64,000 nucleotides of DNA, from NCBI GenBank assembly GCA_002946415.1, contig NJPS01000030.1:62001-126000 (forward strand), read 5' to 3'. This DNA is from Rutstroemia sp. NJR-2017a BVV2 (lineage: Eukaryota > Ascomycota > Leotiomycetes > Helotiales > Rutstroemiaceae). Shown in pieces: positions 11,593 to 23,422 of the stretch (the first letter of the stretch is position 1; every line of letters begins with the position of its first letter). The translations under genes and the position numbers were made by a program. The notes below the pieces were generated by a model. The model saw nothing but the letters and a program-made list of their open reading frames with translations, was not told the DNA's origin and did not search any database.

Positions 11593-13897
11593 GAAGAGGC
11601 AGAGTTGGTGTAATGGAAGAGGGAGAGTTGGTGTAATGGCAGAGGGAGAAGGTTCGTTCAAGCCGTTTCGACTGGAAGCTCGTGAGCGAAGCTAAGGAGG
11701 TTTCGCTATGATGTTCTGTGTTCTAGCGAGGATGTAGGTTTGCGCGGATATAAGTTGTATGTATGCAGAGGAAGGTGCGTTAGCGTTGGGGTTGGATGTA
11801 TTGATGACGAGATTGGGTGGGTGAGTGGGTTGGTTGAGTGGTGGGATGGATGGATAGATAGGTAGATAGATGGGAAAAGACTGGATAGTGATAACGTGAG
11901 AGGGGCTAGGGCGTGGGATGTAAGTGAATTTGTTGAGGAAGAGGAGAAGGTTAAAAAAGTCTAGGTAAAAGCAATTGAGTTAAAGGATTGTGGTGCTGGT
12001 GATGACGAGGGACCTGGGGTGGACATGAACGACATAATGCAAGCCCATCAATCCGATCCAATGACCTCCACACGTCAATCAACGTGTAGCAGCATTCCGC
12101 AGAAGCCTACTTACGTACAGACTTCTCTCCCCCAAGGTACAGCTCGAGAAAGAAAGAAGTTTCACATGACGACAAAGGAAGCCAACTTGCCGCTGAAACC
12201 CCATCGCGATCTTCAGGGTGTTATCCGCAGCGGGAAGAAAGGAGATCCTCCAGTACGCATTGCCTCCCCCAACCACCATTTCCACCTCGAACGGAAGGAA
12301 TGAGATGCCCTGCCCATGCTGGAACGGATATACTCGGTGGCTCAGCCAAGACGAGACATGGGATCGAAGTCCGTTACGCGGAGAAAACTTCCGTCGTTTG
12401 CCCTAGATCAGAATCGCATCGCATTCCACCGCATACCAGCCCCGCCGAACACAACCCAGTCACTCGCTCATCATTTGCGCGATCTGCGTGCGAAAGCAAA
12501 AAAAGATTCTTAACCCGACTCCACTCGTCGAAGAAAAGTCTCGGAAAACCGAGCAACTAGCTGGCATCGGAGCACGCGAGAACCTCGTGGCCCGGCGGCA
12601 GAAATATGCAAGCCATGGGCAGACGATCGCTGTGAATAATCCAGTCTAGAGGCTCTCCATCCTTGAATTCATCAACACAATAGGATGGGGAGGGGACACA
12701 ATCATGGGTTTGGTGGTTGCGTTACATGGTGTTTGATGGCATGTTTTGTATGTGTGAGGGTGTGATGTGCAGCGCGGAAGGATTCGCATTCCTGACCATC
12801 AGACATATACTTTTCCTTTACGAACCCCGGCCAGGTCCGCGAAAGGATGCAAAAGCAAAAAGGTGTGTGTACTGTAGTAGTATTGCAGATAGTTTAGTGT
12901 CTGTAAGAAAATGGACAGGAATGACGACGATTGCGGGTTTGCTCGTTCGCATTGTCCAATTAGGTCCGCGGATGCCCAATTCTTTCTGGGAGGATAGATG
13001 TCATGAGGAACAGGTGGTTGTTCATTCTTGGATTCGGCGCATCTAAGGTCTTACAGTATGCGAGCGCCACTGCATTTCAAGGCTCTTCTGCGGCGCAGCA
13101 TGTCAAGCTGACCTCGCTACTTGTAAGAATTGCAGAAGAGTGTGGGAGCGGATATTTCGCAATTTGTGTGTGGGTGGCTCCCTAGTTATCTATGCCATGC
13201 CGTCGGCTGGCCAATCTGATTGCGAGTTACAAAGACATCGGATGAGAAAGTGGGCAAAATCATTGTAATTGATGTTTTGAGCTTCATGCCTGCGGCGTAG
13301 CTGGATATTTATTGGTTTGGTAATGCGTGCATTATACATTCTACATATCTGCGACCCAGAATCAGGTATTTAGGTGCATATAAGTTAAGTGATCAACTCG
13401 GGCTATGATTCGTATATTGAGGCTTTTCAGGCCGGCTGCCTTGGTTGTGCTGCTGGTGCTACATTTTGCATGACTTGGTGTGTAGGACGGTATATTTTGT
13501 TCTTCAGGGCCGCGGATATAGCGGTACGGAGATGGACACGAAGGATGGTATCTATCTCGCAGTATCTCGTAGCTGCAGCTCGCGATGGTACTCCCCGCAG
13601 GTACTTTCTGGAATCCTAGAATCCTAGAATGATCCTGCCTGGACATGTTCGGTGGTTGATGGGAGCAAAAGATTATGTAACGTTCCATAAAGGAAGTACA
13701 GTAGGTAAGTGGACTCACGCACAGAAGTACAAAATTTGGACGGGTATTGGTGGATAGGGAGGAAGCTATATTGCATACTTCTGAGCACTGTCCAAATGGA
13801 AGCCTTCTGGAAGACAGCGTTAGTGTCAAGTGCTAGTTGCTTGTGTTTGCTGCTGTGGCTTGGTTGAAAGCGGTTGCCTATCGATATATGTGCGTGG

Positions 13898-13898
<1 letters not shown>

Positions 13899-13928
<30 letters not shown>

Positions 13929-13936
13929 TGTATGTG
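13899..13936 (+). repeat. (TATG)n microsatellite
   Basis: About nine perfect TATG units followed by an imperfect TG/TATG extension to about 13960. Confidence 0.9.
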
Positions 13937-15020
13937 TGAATGTGTGTATGTGTACATGTATGCCATCAGAGGGCGATAGGATGATGTGGATGGTATATCA
14001 TACATACGACATATGTCCGTTATTTCCTGAATCAAGGCAATCTGGTGTGGTACTAAATTTGTCACTTATCAATAGTTTCTTCGGCGTCAGCGTCGGCGGC
14101 GGCAGTTCTTACCTTCTGGATGAAGACTTAGTCTCGGGGATTGCACAAAGTGGATACAGAGAACTGACATGGAGATGAGACAAATCTTGACTCTTGACTC
14201 TCAACCTCGTGGAAAACAGCATGGTTGTTCTTTTTAATAAACGGGAAAATAGGAGTTCAGGGGGGGTTTCTTGCTCTTGGGTACTTGGGGCCTTGGGCTC
14301 TTCTGGGGAGAAAGAACAGGCCCATTTGGCACAATACATTGCAGCTGATTAATGTCGTCGAACGAATGTCTTAGAGAATCTAAGACATTATAATATTTTC
14401 AATGTCCAGTTGTCTTTCGAACATTGTCGCCGGCCTATTATTTCTGCCCGGGAGAGTTGGGTACTTGGGTTCCTCATGGGCAGATGGATGGCCCCGACAG
14501 CTTGTCGGCCCTAAGCCATTTGCTTACTCCGTACGGCACTTTTAAAGTCGTCGATCAGGCTATTTCTAGGGGCAGATCGCTACTATATTCCACGACTTCT
14601 TACAACTTGTGGGGTTGACCGTTCATGAACACGAAGCTTTGAAGGACGTTCAACTGCTGGACTGCAGAATGAAAGACAGATGACGATTTGACGGCGATGA
14701 TCCTACTTTAACTATTGGCCGGTAGATGATGATGGGACTTGAAAATGACTCTTTACACAGCAGTGACAGCATCTTTTTCGTAGCGGACGTTGACTGCACC
14801 GCACAGCGCTGCACGCACGCACGGATAGCGAGGTAGAAGGAAAAGAAACTATTTCTAGAACATCTTCTCAGCCTGTAGCAGCCATTTTTAGCCAAAGACG
14901 TTTTAGATCTTCGAACCCTCTAACCCTTTCTTCCAATCCCATCCAGTTTCGTCTGGGCCTGGCGGGATTGGCTCTCGGGGGGAAGATCTGTTTGAGCAAC
15001 CGTACCATCCCGTACCATTC

Positions 15021-15049
15021 CATCCCATCCCATCCCATCCCATCCCATT
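15021..15049 (+). repeat. (CATCC)n minisatellite
   Basis: At least five CATCC units in tandem, flanked by related CCATTC and CCATCC words. On the complementary strand this reads GGATG. Confidence 0.85.
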
Positions 15050-15306
15050 CCCTCTCGTCGTCACATCTTCCTGCCGTATCCAAAGTACAAAAGGGATAAG
15101 GATAAGATTGAGGTCCCATAGAATATTGCGCTGCGATGGTGTTATCATCTCTCCGGACATTACCATTTTTCTTAGTCCTTGGGACGGTGCAGCACAGTCC
15201 TTCTTGCCTATTCCCAGAAACCGATGCTGCAGCAAAGCGGATTCTGGTGTGGCGCCCATTAATTGCAAGCGACTTTCCTCGGTCGGGAAAGGAAACGATG
15301 GGAGCT

Positions 15307-15329
15307 GGGCGATGGGCGATGGGCGATGG
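15307..15329 (+). repeat. (GGGCGAT)3 repeat
   Basis: Three direct copies of the heptamer GGGCGAT followed by GG. Confidence 0.85.
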
Positions 15330-16802
15330 AGCGAGTCTCGACGTGCGGCCCCCTTCTGCGGGTTATGCACTGGGAACCAATGAGGAGCGGGGGAGTCGCA
15401 GCCTGTTAGGGGATGCTGTGATCCCTGAGCCGCGCCCGCCTACTGTTATGCACGTACAAGTATGGAATGATTCCCTTTTCCCTTTTCCCTCGTCCTTCGT
15501 CCCCTCTTCCCTGTGCTTAAGAGAGAAGCATTATTCCCAGCTGGCGTTGACGTGGGGCGCTGGTGTCTCTGTTCATTCGGCCTGCAGGAGGAAAGAGGAA
15601 ATACATGGAATCAGGTACTTGCACTGAATTATATACAGGGACTGCTTTTCGTTTTTTGCACGGTACTGCTGTCGATTGGGTGCGTTGGTCTCTCCCAACT
15701 TCCCAAGAGGCTGGAATTCATCTGATCGCTTTACCCGGCCGGATGAATTGAGTACAGAGGTACTTCGTACGTACGAGAGTAGCTTTCCATGTATTCATGT
15801 ACATGTACATGTACGTACTCGGTGTTGAATTGTTGATACGTCCCTCCTACAAGCAGCGTTTTTCGGACTGCTCGGCTGGCGGCTGCGAGGGGCATTTCCG
15901 AACATACGCAGTATAGCACGTACAACGGTGCTCCGCTCAAACCTGTATTTGCACGCGTCTTTTACTCTGTACTTAGTACTTGCTACAAAGGAACGTCCTT
16001 CGTAGTTAATATATTTAACCTTATGGCCATCTCGCCTGTACCTGGTTGATTTTGCTCCAAACACAACCCTGCAGCCATGCTATGCTATGCAGTGCCCAAA
16101 TGCTATCCTTCGTCTGCACTGGTAGCTTCTCCATCCGGCTAGCAGGGCTCCAGCACATTAAGCCCAAAGTGGTAGTAGTTCATCCCGCTCGACCCTTTGG
16201 GATTTCGGCTACGGGTGACTGGTTACTTGAAGAAAATCGTATGAATGGAAGAGTAAAAGTCCCGAGAGACCCTGCTCAAAGCTTCTGCGCCGCTATCCCA
16301 TCCCAGCATCGAAGCAGCCCAGTATCCCAGACGACGCCGTCCGAGCAAGCAGGAAAGGAAAAGCTGGAATTTATTAGGCCAAATGACGGCAAAATTGCCT
16401 AAACGGGCAAAAAATGGTCGACATACCACTTCACCTTTCCATTTCGATTATCCTTCTATCCTCTTTTCGCATTTGCTGTGCCTATCTGGTAGGTACCAAG
16501 TAGTAAACACTCTATCTGAAGAGCAACCCTCTCACGTCTAGCCCGCATCACATCACTTCCGCATTTCCTATTCACATTTCCTGCATTCTCCCCCTCAATC
16601 CTTTACTTGCTCCATCACCATCGTCATCGTCATCGTCAATCATCTTTCTCAAACGTGAATACTTCGTACGCTTCCTCAATATAGGCGCCGACGAATCCAC
16701 GGCGTCTCGGTACCCTACCCATCCTATTCTTGTTTTACGGTAATACACAATTCGCACAAAGTCCAAGAGCTTCGCAGAATTGCACACGCACTAGAAAAAC
16801 AG

Positions 16803-16850
16803 AATTCGCAAGTTCGCAAATCCGCAAATCGCAAAATCGCAAATCGCAGC
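16803..16850 (+). repeat. Degenerate ATCGCAAA-type tandem repeat
   Basis: Six imperfect units of the form (A)TTCGCAA / ATCCGCAA / ATCGCAAA run in tandem, upstream of the RING-PH-VWA gene. Confidence 0.75.
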
Positions 16851-17230
16851 AAAAGGGTTCTCGGACGTGGAGAGAGGTGGACATGAACGCGAACGCCTCA
16901 TTGAATGACTTACATTAATCACTGCCATTGGCTTGGATCTTCAGCTCAACATCTGTCATAGTACTCACTTCGTACATTTACAAAAGCTTGGAAGCTGGCA
17001 AATCTGCAACCCACATACCTCAACACGGGAACTCTCATTTCGCGTCTCGAAAAGCTTCATCGAATAGGTGCACAGTGCCCAGTGCTCACTGCTCACGACC
17101 CCCCCATCCCACTCACTTTTCGCTTGCACGCACTGTGCGAGGATCCCTCTGGCACCTCTCCACCTGGAATTACTGTTTCTGACCTAAGACGTGAATCATC
17201 AGATCAAAAAATCTTGAAGGTGGTGAGCAG

Positions 17231-17286
17231 GGGAAGAGAAGAGAAGAGAAGAAGAGATAGAGAGAGAAAGAGAGAGAGAGAGAGAA
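17231..17286 (+). repeat. Polypurine GA-rich tract
   Basis: A nearly pure purine run of GAAGA and (AG)n, about 590 bp upstream of the RING-PH-VWA start codon. Such tracts are common in fungal promoters and leaders. Confidence 0.8.
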
Positions 17287-17869
17287 ACCGCAAGAAGAAG
17301 CGCTATTCGCAAAACTACTATTCTCCAGGCCGTCCGTCCTACACCAGAAAGAAAGTCACACAATTAACTCGTTGTACCCCCTTCCCGGCAGTCCTGTTCC
17401 TCCGGCGGGCTTACCTTACCTGCCCATTTGCCCCCAAATTTAGAGCTCCTCCCGAATGAAAGGAAGATTAGAGAGATCTATGCTGCGCGAAATATTGTAG
17501 CATCGCCACCTCAACTCTCTTCCTTGGTGCGTGCCGGACTCCAAGGATTTGGCCGAGCTTGTCGAGCGTCGACTGTCACAACGCTTCCAGTCCAGTTCAT
17601 TGGTGCTGCTGAAAAAGCAGATTACGAAAGTATTGCCCATAACCACTTCGATCCCTCCTGAAACATTTTAGGTACAAAAAAACAAAATAGCTTCTTCCAG
17701 GACAGGCCAATAAGGATATACACAGACCGCAAACAATATCCGGACTGGACCCTTCCTACTCTTATTATCGTTATTTACGAAGTATTATTATTTTTATTTT
17801 ATTTATTCATTTGCAATAGCCCTTAGCACAAAAGAAGGTCGGTTCATTGTGGAAACAAAACAGCGGTTC

Positions 17870-20800
17870 ATGTCGAAAAGGTTCCTAGGACACTCCCACT
17901 CCCAATCCCCTTCCACGTCCACGTCCGACACTGGGAGGAGCGCTACCAATTCCACCCCTCGAGAACAGGTGCAACTAGCCCAGGTTTCAAGGTTGTATGA
18001 GCTTGGACTGCTCAGCGATTCGGGTAAAAGATCCAGGAGGCGAGGGAAAGACAAGGGCAGGGATTCACTTGGTGGAGCACGCGTTGCAGGATCCCATCCC
18101 CAAAAGGGTACGCAGTAGCCAAGTTCCCAAATTGCCCTTACTCCACCCCTCCGCGGATACTAATGCGTGAAAATATTCACCATCATTGCTGAACTTGAAC
18201 ACTTATTTATTTCTTCCCCCAACAGATCATCGCACGATTCTTGAGGCAACTAGTATAAACTCAAGCAAGTCGTCGGACACCGCAATCGCACCTTCACCCA
18301 TCAAGGGCAGCATCGATTTGAAGAGGCGAGCCGGTGGTGGTATGGCAGGAATGTTGGACACGGATAGAACTCGTAATAGAAGGGAGAGGACGTTCGTGGG
18401 GAGCGAATGTGCTGTGTGTGAAGAGCCATTGGAACACACGCTTCGGGGTGAACGCATACTGCAGTTTTCCTGTGGCCATGTCTCACATGAAGCGTGCTTC
18501 TATGAGTATATCAAAGAGAGCGAAGCACAATATTGCCCGGCGTGCAATGCGCCACTGGGTCTAGATACAAGTCGAGGTGGCAATGTTCTTGACATTGGTA
18601 AGACTTTCAGTACTGGTTCGTCTTCCCCCAAAAACAAAGCGCTAATGCGGTCCCTCCTCCACAGAAAAGCTAAGTAGCATTGTGCGATCAGTTTCTGCGA
18701 GCGACCAATCTACAAGATCAACGCCAACACCGACGACATGGGATAGCCAAACTGTACGACCACCAAGTCGGGAATCTACCACGAGGACCAACCGAACTAG
18801 GGAAAATAGCAGAGATAACATCCGGGAAAATGGAAGCAACAGAGATAGTAGGGACAGCAGAGATCGATATGCAGCACCGTCAACGAGAACTTCGCATCAA
18901 AGAAACGACAGTGGGAATGCAGGTTCGGTTGGCTACCCCGAAACTTCTACAAGCGGACCTGGCCGCCGTCATGACTATGATGTACAAGCCATGGAATCGA
19001 ACCTTAGTCCCCGAGCGAGTGTTGCTAGAAACCCAATACCTGCACCCGTTGTGAGCATACGATCGGAGTTTCCCACGTTAAATCGTTCGAGGCAGCAACA
19101 GACGTTGACATGTCTGATCACAATTGAGGTGCCGGACAACAAATGGCGACCGGACCCAGATGACCTTCGGATTGCTCCACCAGTACCTGCGATCCGGCCA
19201 GAAGATACCTATGCACGACCGCCGTCCCCTGCACAAAGCGCACCACGTTTCTATCCCTACGAGTCGCCCGAAATTCTGGATGAAATCACCGAAGGTCTGC
19301 GAACGCGCGTCGAGAACTGGCACGGCCTTGATTTCAACAGGTGAATTTTTCCATAGATATTTCTTGGAAATGAGCAAATGCTAATTCAATACAGATTTGG
19401 GAAATTACGGTTGTATGGGACGATAAAGGTCGGGAAGGACAAGCAATCATGGCAGGAGCTGGAATGTTTCTTGTTTGCCGAGATGCTCATTTGCGTGAAG
19501 GAAAAGAAGATTTCCTCCTCGCAACCTTGGGATGAATCTAATGGAATGCGCAAGAACACTCGCTGCACCCTCAAAGGTTCAATTTTAATAAAAAAGCACC
19601 TGAACGAGGTGTCTGAGTCTGGATCTGGTAATGCTCTTGGACAAACAGAGAAAATCACCGCGGCTAACTTACGACCTACTGAAGACAACATATTGACTCT
19701 GAGCCTTTCAGTTGCAGAATTACCATCATTTCATCTGAAATTTGACAACAGAAATCAGCTCAAGTTATGGCAGCAGGCTTTATTGGATTTGAATGCGGTC
19801 GAGGGGTCACCAGTAAGAAGTCCAGAGTACGATCTTTCGGAGAACGAAGAGGAAGAATGGCAGCGAAATTCATCTGGACCACAGAGAGTGTCCTCAGTCA
19901 ATTCATCCGCTAATGGGAGATCAATTACTACTGCGGCAACCGAATACACCAATCCGACAAGAGGCCTACGATTACCTGTGGCAATACACGTGCCGGTGGA
20001 TATTGTTGTTGTTATTCCGATCTCGTCATCCATGCAGGGTGTTAAGATCAGTCTCGTTCGAGATGCTCTGAAATTCATGGTTTCTAATCTTGGAGAGCGA
20101 GACCGCATGGGTTTAGTCACATTCGGATCCAGCGGTGGTGCAGCCCCGCTTGTGGGAATGACTACAAAGACCTGGAACGGATGGCAAGGAGTTCTGGCAT
20201 CGATCAGACCTGTGGGTCAGAAGAGTCACCGTGCAGATGTTGTTGAAGGGGCAAACGTTGCCATGGATCTTCTCATGCAACGTAGGACAAACAACCCAAT
20301 CGCTACCATTCTCTTGATCAGCGATTCCTCGACTTCAGACGCCGAGAGTGTGGATTTCGTTGTCTCAAGAGCTGAGGCTGCAAAGTAAGTAATCCGAACA
20401 TTTAATCTCCTTGCCAATAACTAACATTTCACCAGGATCGCCATACACTCTTTTGGGCTCGGAATGACTCACAAACCGGATACGATGATCGAACTATCGA
20501 CGAGGACCAAAGCTTCGTACACTTATGTCAAAGATTGGATGATGCTTCGTGAATGTCTCGCGGGTTGTCTCGGATCTTTACAAACAATGTCTCACCAAAG
20601 CGTGAAATTGAAGCTTCGACTTCCTGAGGGATCTCCAGCCAAATTCGTGAAGATTAGTGGAGCTTTACAGATCACTAAACGCGCAACAGGAAAAGATGCC
20701 GAAGCCTCTCTTGGCGACCTCAGATTTGGGGACAAGAGGGATATTTTAGTGCAGTTGGTCATTGCGCCGGATAATGCATCACAAGAACAATTACCGCAAG

Positions 20801-21666
20801 ACCCGTGGGAGTCGATTGTTTCTGGTCTGGAGGCACTCGGAGGCCCATTGGATCAAGAAGATCAGCGGGTTGTATCCATCGAAGAAGTTCCGTTGATTCA
20901 AGCGGATTTGACGTGGGGCGATATTCTCCGAGATGGGACTCTTACGCACCTACCTCGACCTTCATTGCTTGCAATCACCATGCTGCCTGCTCCTACTAAC
21001 CAGAAGAAACACTCCACATGGAACCTCGCTCCTCCGATTCCCCCACACCCAAGCGTTGTTCAACGTCGCATGGAACTCCTTACCTCCGATATGCTCACCA
21101 GAGCTTTGACCCTTGTTTCACGTGGTCAACATGATCGCGCACAACATCTTCTGAACGAAACGCGATCTATTTTGAAGGGCTTAGGAAAGGGTGGACTGCC
21201 ACCGATACCTCCGACGCCTTCGAAGTCGCCCAACCCTAACCTCTCATCTGCTAACGATTCGAATTCACCCACAAACAACACTCCCGAACGTCGTCGTACA
21301 CCTTCTCCAACATCAGCAAGCGGATCTGTTCACCATCTATCTGGCCCGATCCCACGCCATCAATCAAGTGATCATCTATCAGTCAGCTCTGCTCCTGGTA
21401 TAGACTCGAATACAGTATCTGCTCTAGATGCCGAACTGGAAGCCAGTTTAGAATGGATTAACCACCCAGCGGTATTCGGCAGAGACAACAGAAAGGCCGT
21501 ACTTCAAGCCATCGGCGTCATCAGCAGTCAACGCGGATACACATTCCGAACTCCCGTTGAAAGTCTCTGGGCTGATCGTGTTAGCGGTGTTAAGCGAATG
21601 ACCGAGAGAAGTCGGGAATGGAGAGAAGAAGGAGGGGGAGAAGTCGGTATTACAGAGGAGGGCTAA
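17870..21666 (+). CDS. RING-PH-VWA protein, Far1/Ste5-type scaffold candidate
   Basis: Five exons (17870-18107, 18226-18597, 18665-19340, 19395-20384, 20436-21666) give 1168 residues in one frame. The ATG at 17870 is used because the open frame further upstream begins only at a GTG. Residues 141-186 form a RING-H2 finger: CAVC, then CGHVSHEAC, then CPAC. A Ser/Thr/Arg-rich linker follows. Residues 429-563 look like a PH domain (RLYGTIKVGKDKQSWQELEC at the start, KLWQQALLDL as the final helix). Residues 628-815 form a von Willebrand A domain, followed by a helical Vwaint-like region (SDMLTRALTLVSRGQHDRAQ) and a proline-rich stretch. RING, PH and VWA in this order is the layout of yeast Far1 and Ste5, which tether the pheromone MAPK module and Gbeta. 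The expected MIDAS aspartate is replaced (IPISSS), as in VWA domains that only bind partners. A different RING/VWA ubiquitin ligase is the alternative. Confidence 0.82.
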
Positions 21667-22651
21667 TTTCTCGCTACTGTTGTCGATTTCCCACAACCAA
21701 AATTTTACGACGAATCTCGATCGCGTTTGGGCAATTTATGTATTTCTTTTTTTACTCACTCTCCTAGGACGGAATTAGATCGGATCGGATTTGGAATGGC
21801 CGGAATCTTTGTCTTGTTATTTATCCCCTTTTCATTGTATCATATCATCACGTTTCAAGCGGAATGCTTGCGAGCATGGCGGGATCGTTTTTTCACCTGG
21901 CTTTGGACAGTTTTTTTTGGTTGGCTGGATACTATTACACATACATACCCCCTGTTGTTGTCATCAATTTTGTCGTTTCTTGTTATGGCTTTTTTTTACA
22001 AGGGGGTCTGGAAAAAGAAAGAAGAGGTGGATGGGGATGGTATAGCGTGAAAGAGAAGGGAGAATGGAATGGAATGGATACTTGATCTTCTTGGGGCTGT
22101 TTTTTTTTATTTTTCCTGTGCGTGTGCTTTTTTCCTCAGGCACTATATGATGCGATATGATATGATATCAGTTTGTTTGGAAAGTGATTTGGGAAATTGG
22201 GATAGGGATGGGGAAATTGGGATTGGGGATTGGTTGGGGCTTTCGGCTTGTTATGAGTAGATTGTTGGGGGGGATTCGGGCTGGGATGTTTTGATTGCGT
22301 TTGGTTTTCTTTTTCTTCTTCCTTTGGGAGAAGGAGCACTGTAGGTATGGGGAATGATGGGGGGTGGGAAGAGAGTGGGAAGAGATGGGAAAAGAAAATG
22401 TTCGGGGTTGTGGGGGGTAGATAGATGGATGGGATGTACGGGCGAGGCTGGTGGTGATGGATGGATAAGTGGGCGAAAATGGAGATTTTGTTTATGCTTG
22501 GGTGGATTCGAGGGAAGAGGAAAGGAAGGAAGGAAAAGAAAAGGATTATTATGAATTCAGTTGAGCAGATCAGGATCAGAGCACAGCAGAGCAGAATGGA
22601 TAAAAAATGTGTTTATTTGTCATGTCTTGTTTGAATTTGTGATTTTGTTGG

Positions 22652-22690
22652 GTGAGTGAGTGAGTGAGTGAGTGAGTGAGTAAGTAAGTA
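22652..22690 (+). repeat. (GTGA)n/(GTAA)n microsatellite
   Basis: Seven GTGA units pass directly into two to three GTAA units. Confidence 0.9.
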
Positions 22691-22950
22691 ACGTGTCCTG
22701 GTGATAGTCTTCGGAAAGGAGGTGAGTGTTGTACGTAGGTGGATGGGTGAATGAATGGATGGATGGAAGAATAGGTGGATATTGAGGAGGGCTTATAGGT
22801 TATAGGGTACTTGGGAAGGTTTATTTGCGGCTGGGAGTAGGGTAGTAGGGTAGAGGGAGGTAGGGGTAGAGAGAAATATGATCATTGTTATTGCATTAGG
22901 TATGTATGTATCTGGCGGGAGTATATGGGTATTGAGATTGGGCATGGAAT

Positions 22951-22981
22951 GGGAGGGAATGGGAGGAGAGGGATGGGAGGG
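22951..22981 (+). other. Putative G-quadruplex motif
   Basis: Six runs of three G separated by loops of one to four bases on the plus strand. This meets the usual G3+ loop rule for an intramolecular quadruplex. No transcription evidence is available. Confidence 0.5.
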
Positions 22982-23385
22982 ATTGGCATGGGATGGGATG
23001 CGAGAAGAGAGGAGTTGGGATACGGATGTGGATTGGTATGTTAGTGATGCTGTTTGTTGCTCTTGTGTAGGTAGGTGCTTCGGGTAGCGGGTGATGACCG
23101 GGAGCGGAGAGTGGGCTAGCTGGATGGGCAAGTGAGTGTGGGTAGCTAGGTGGGGAAATGGCGGAGTTGGTGAGTGGATAGGTGACTGTGTAGGTGGCTG
23201 GGTGAGTGAGGATAAGATGGGAGTGATGTGCAAATAGTATAGTGGGTATAAGTAAAGTAGATCTTATTACAGTAGCAATATAGGTAGGGCTGACTCGTAT
23301 TCAGTGTTGTATACGAAGTATAAGGTTATGTCTCACTTGTTTGGGGATGGAGATTGCGGCTTCTCGTGTGAATGTCGGCGAATTG

Positions 23386-23422
23386 GTGGGGTGGGGCGGG
23401 ATCAGCGTTGGGGATTGGGGGC
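23386..23422 (+). other. Putative G-quadruplex motif
   Basis: Five closely spaced runs of three to five G (GGGG, GGGG, GGG, then GGGG and GGGGG after a nine-base loop) on the plus strand. Confidence 0.5.

Larger units (their letters stand above)
6903..17869. other. 11-kb gene-free, repeat-rich region
   Basis: No gene can be supported in almost 11 kb. Open frames are short, overlap on both strands, and have compositions dictated by local simple sequence. There are long C/A/T-rich blocks (about 7400-7860, 9330-10000, 10590-11220) and G-rich blocks (about 7980-8420, 11440-12010), plus several microsatellites listed separately. It may be an unusually long upstream regulatory region for the RING-PH-VWA gene, host non-coding transcripts, or be decayed mobile DNA; the sequence does not decide. 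Confidence 0.55.

Noticed and set aside
12019..12560. Several plus-strand frames of 60-94 codons
   Set aside because: Mutually overlapping in different frames, no domain, no consistent exon chain.
14912..14950. TTCGAACCC as a tRNA B-box on minus
   Set aside because: No cloverleaf or A-box could be fitted around it.
14903..15627. 155-163-codon frames on both strands near 15 kb
   Set aside because: They translate the CATCC and GGGCGAT repeats; no domain.
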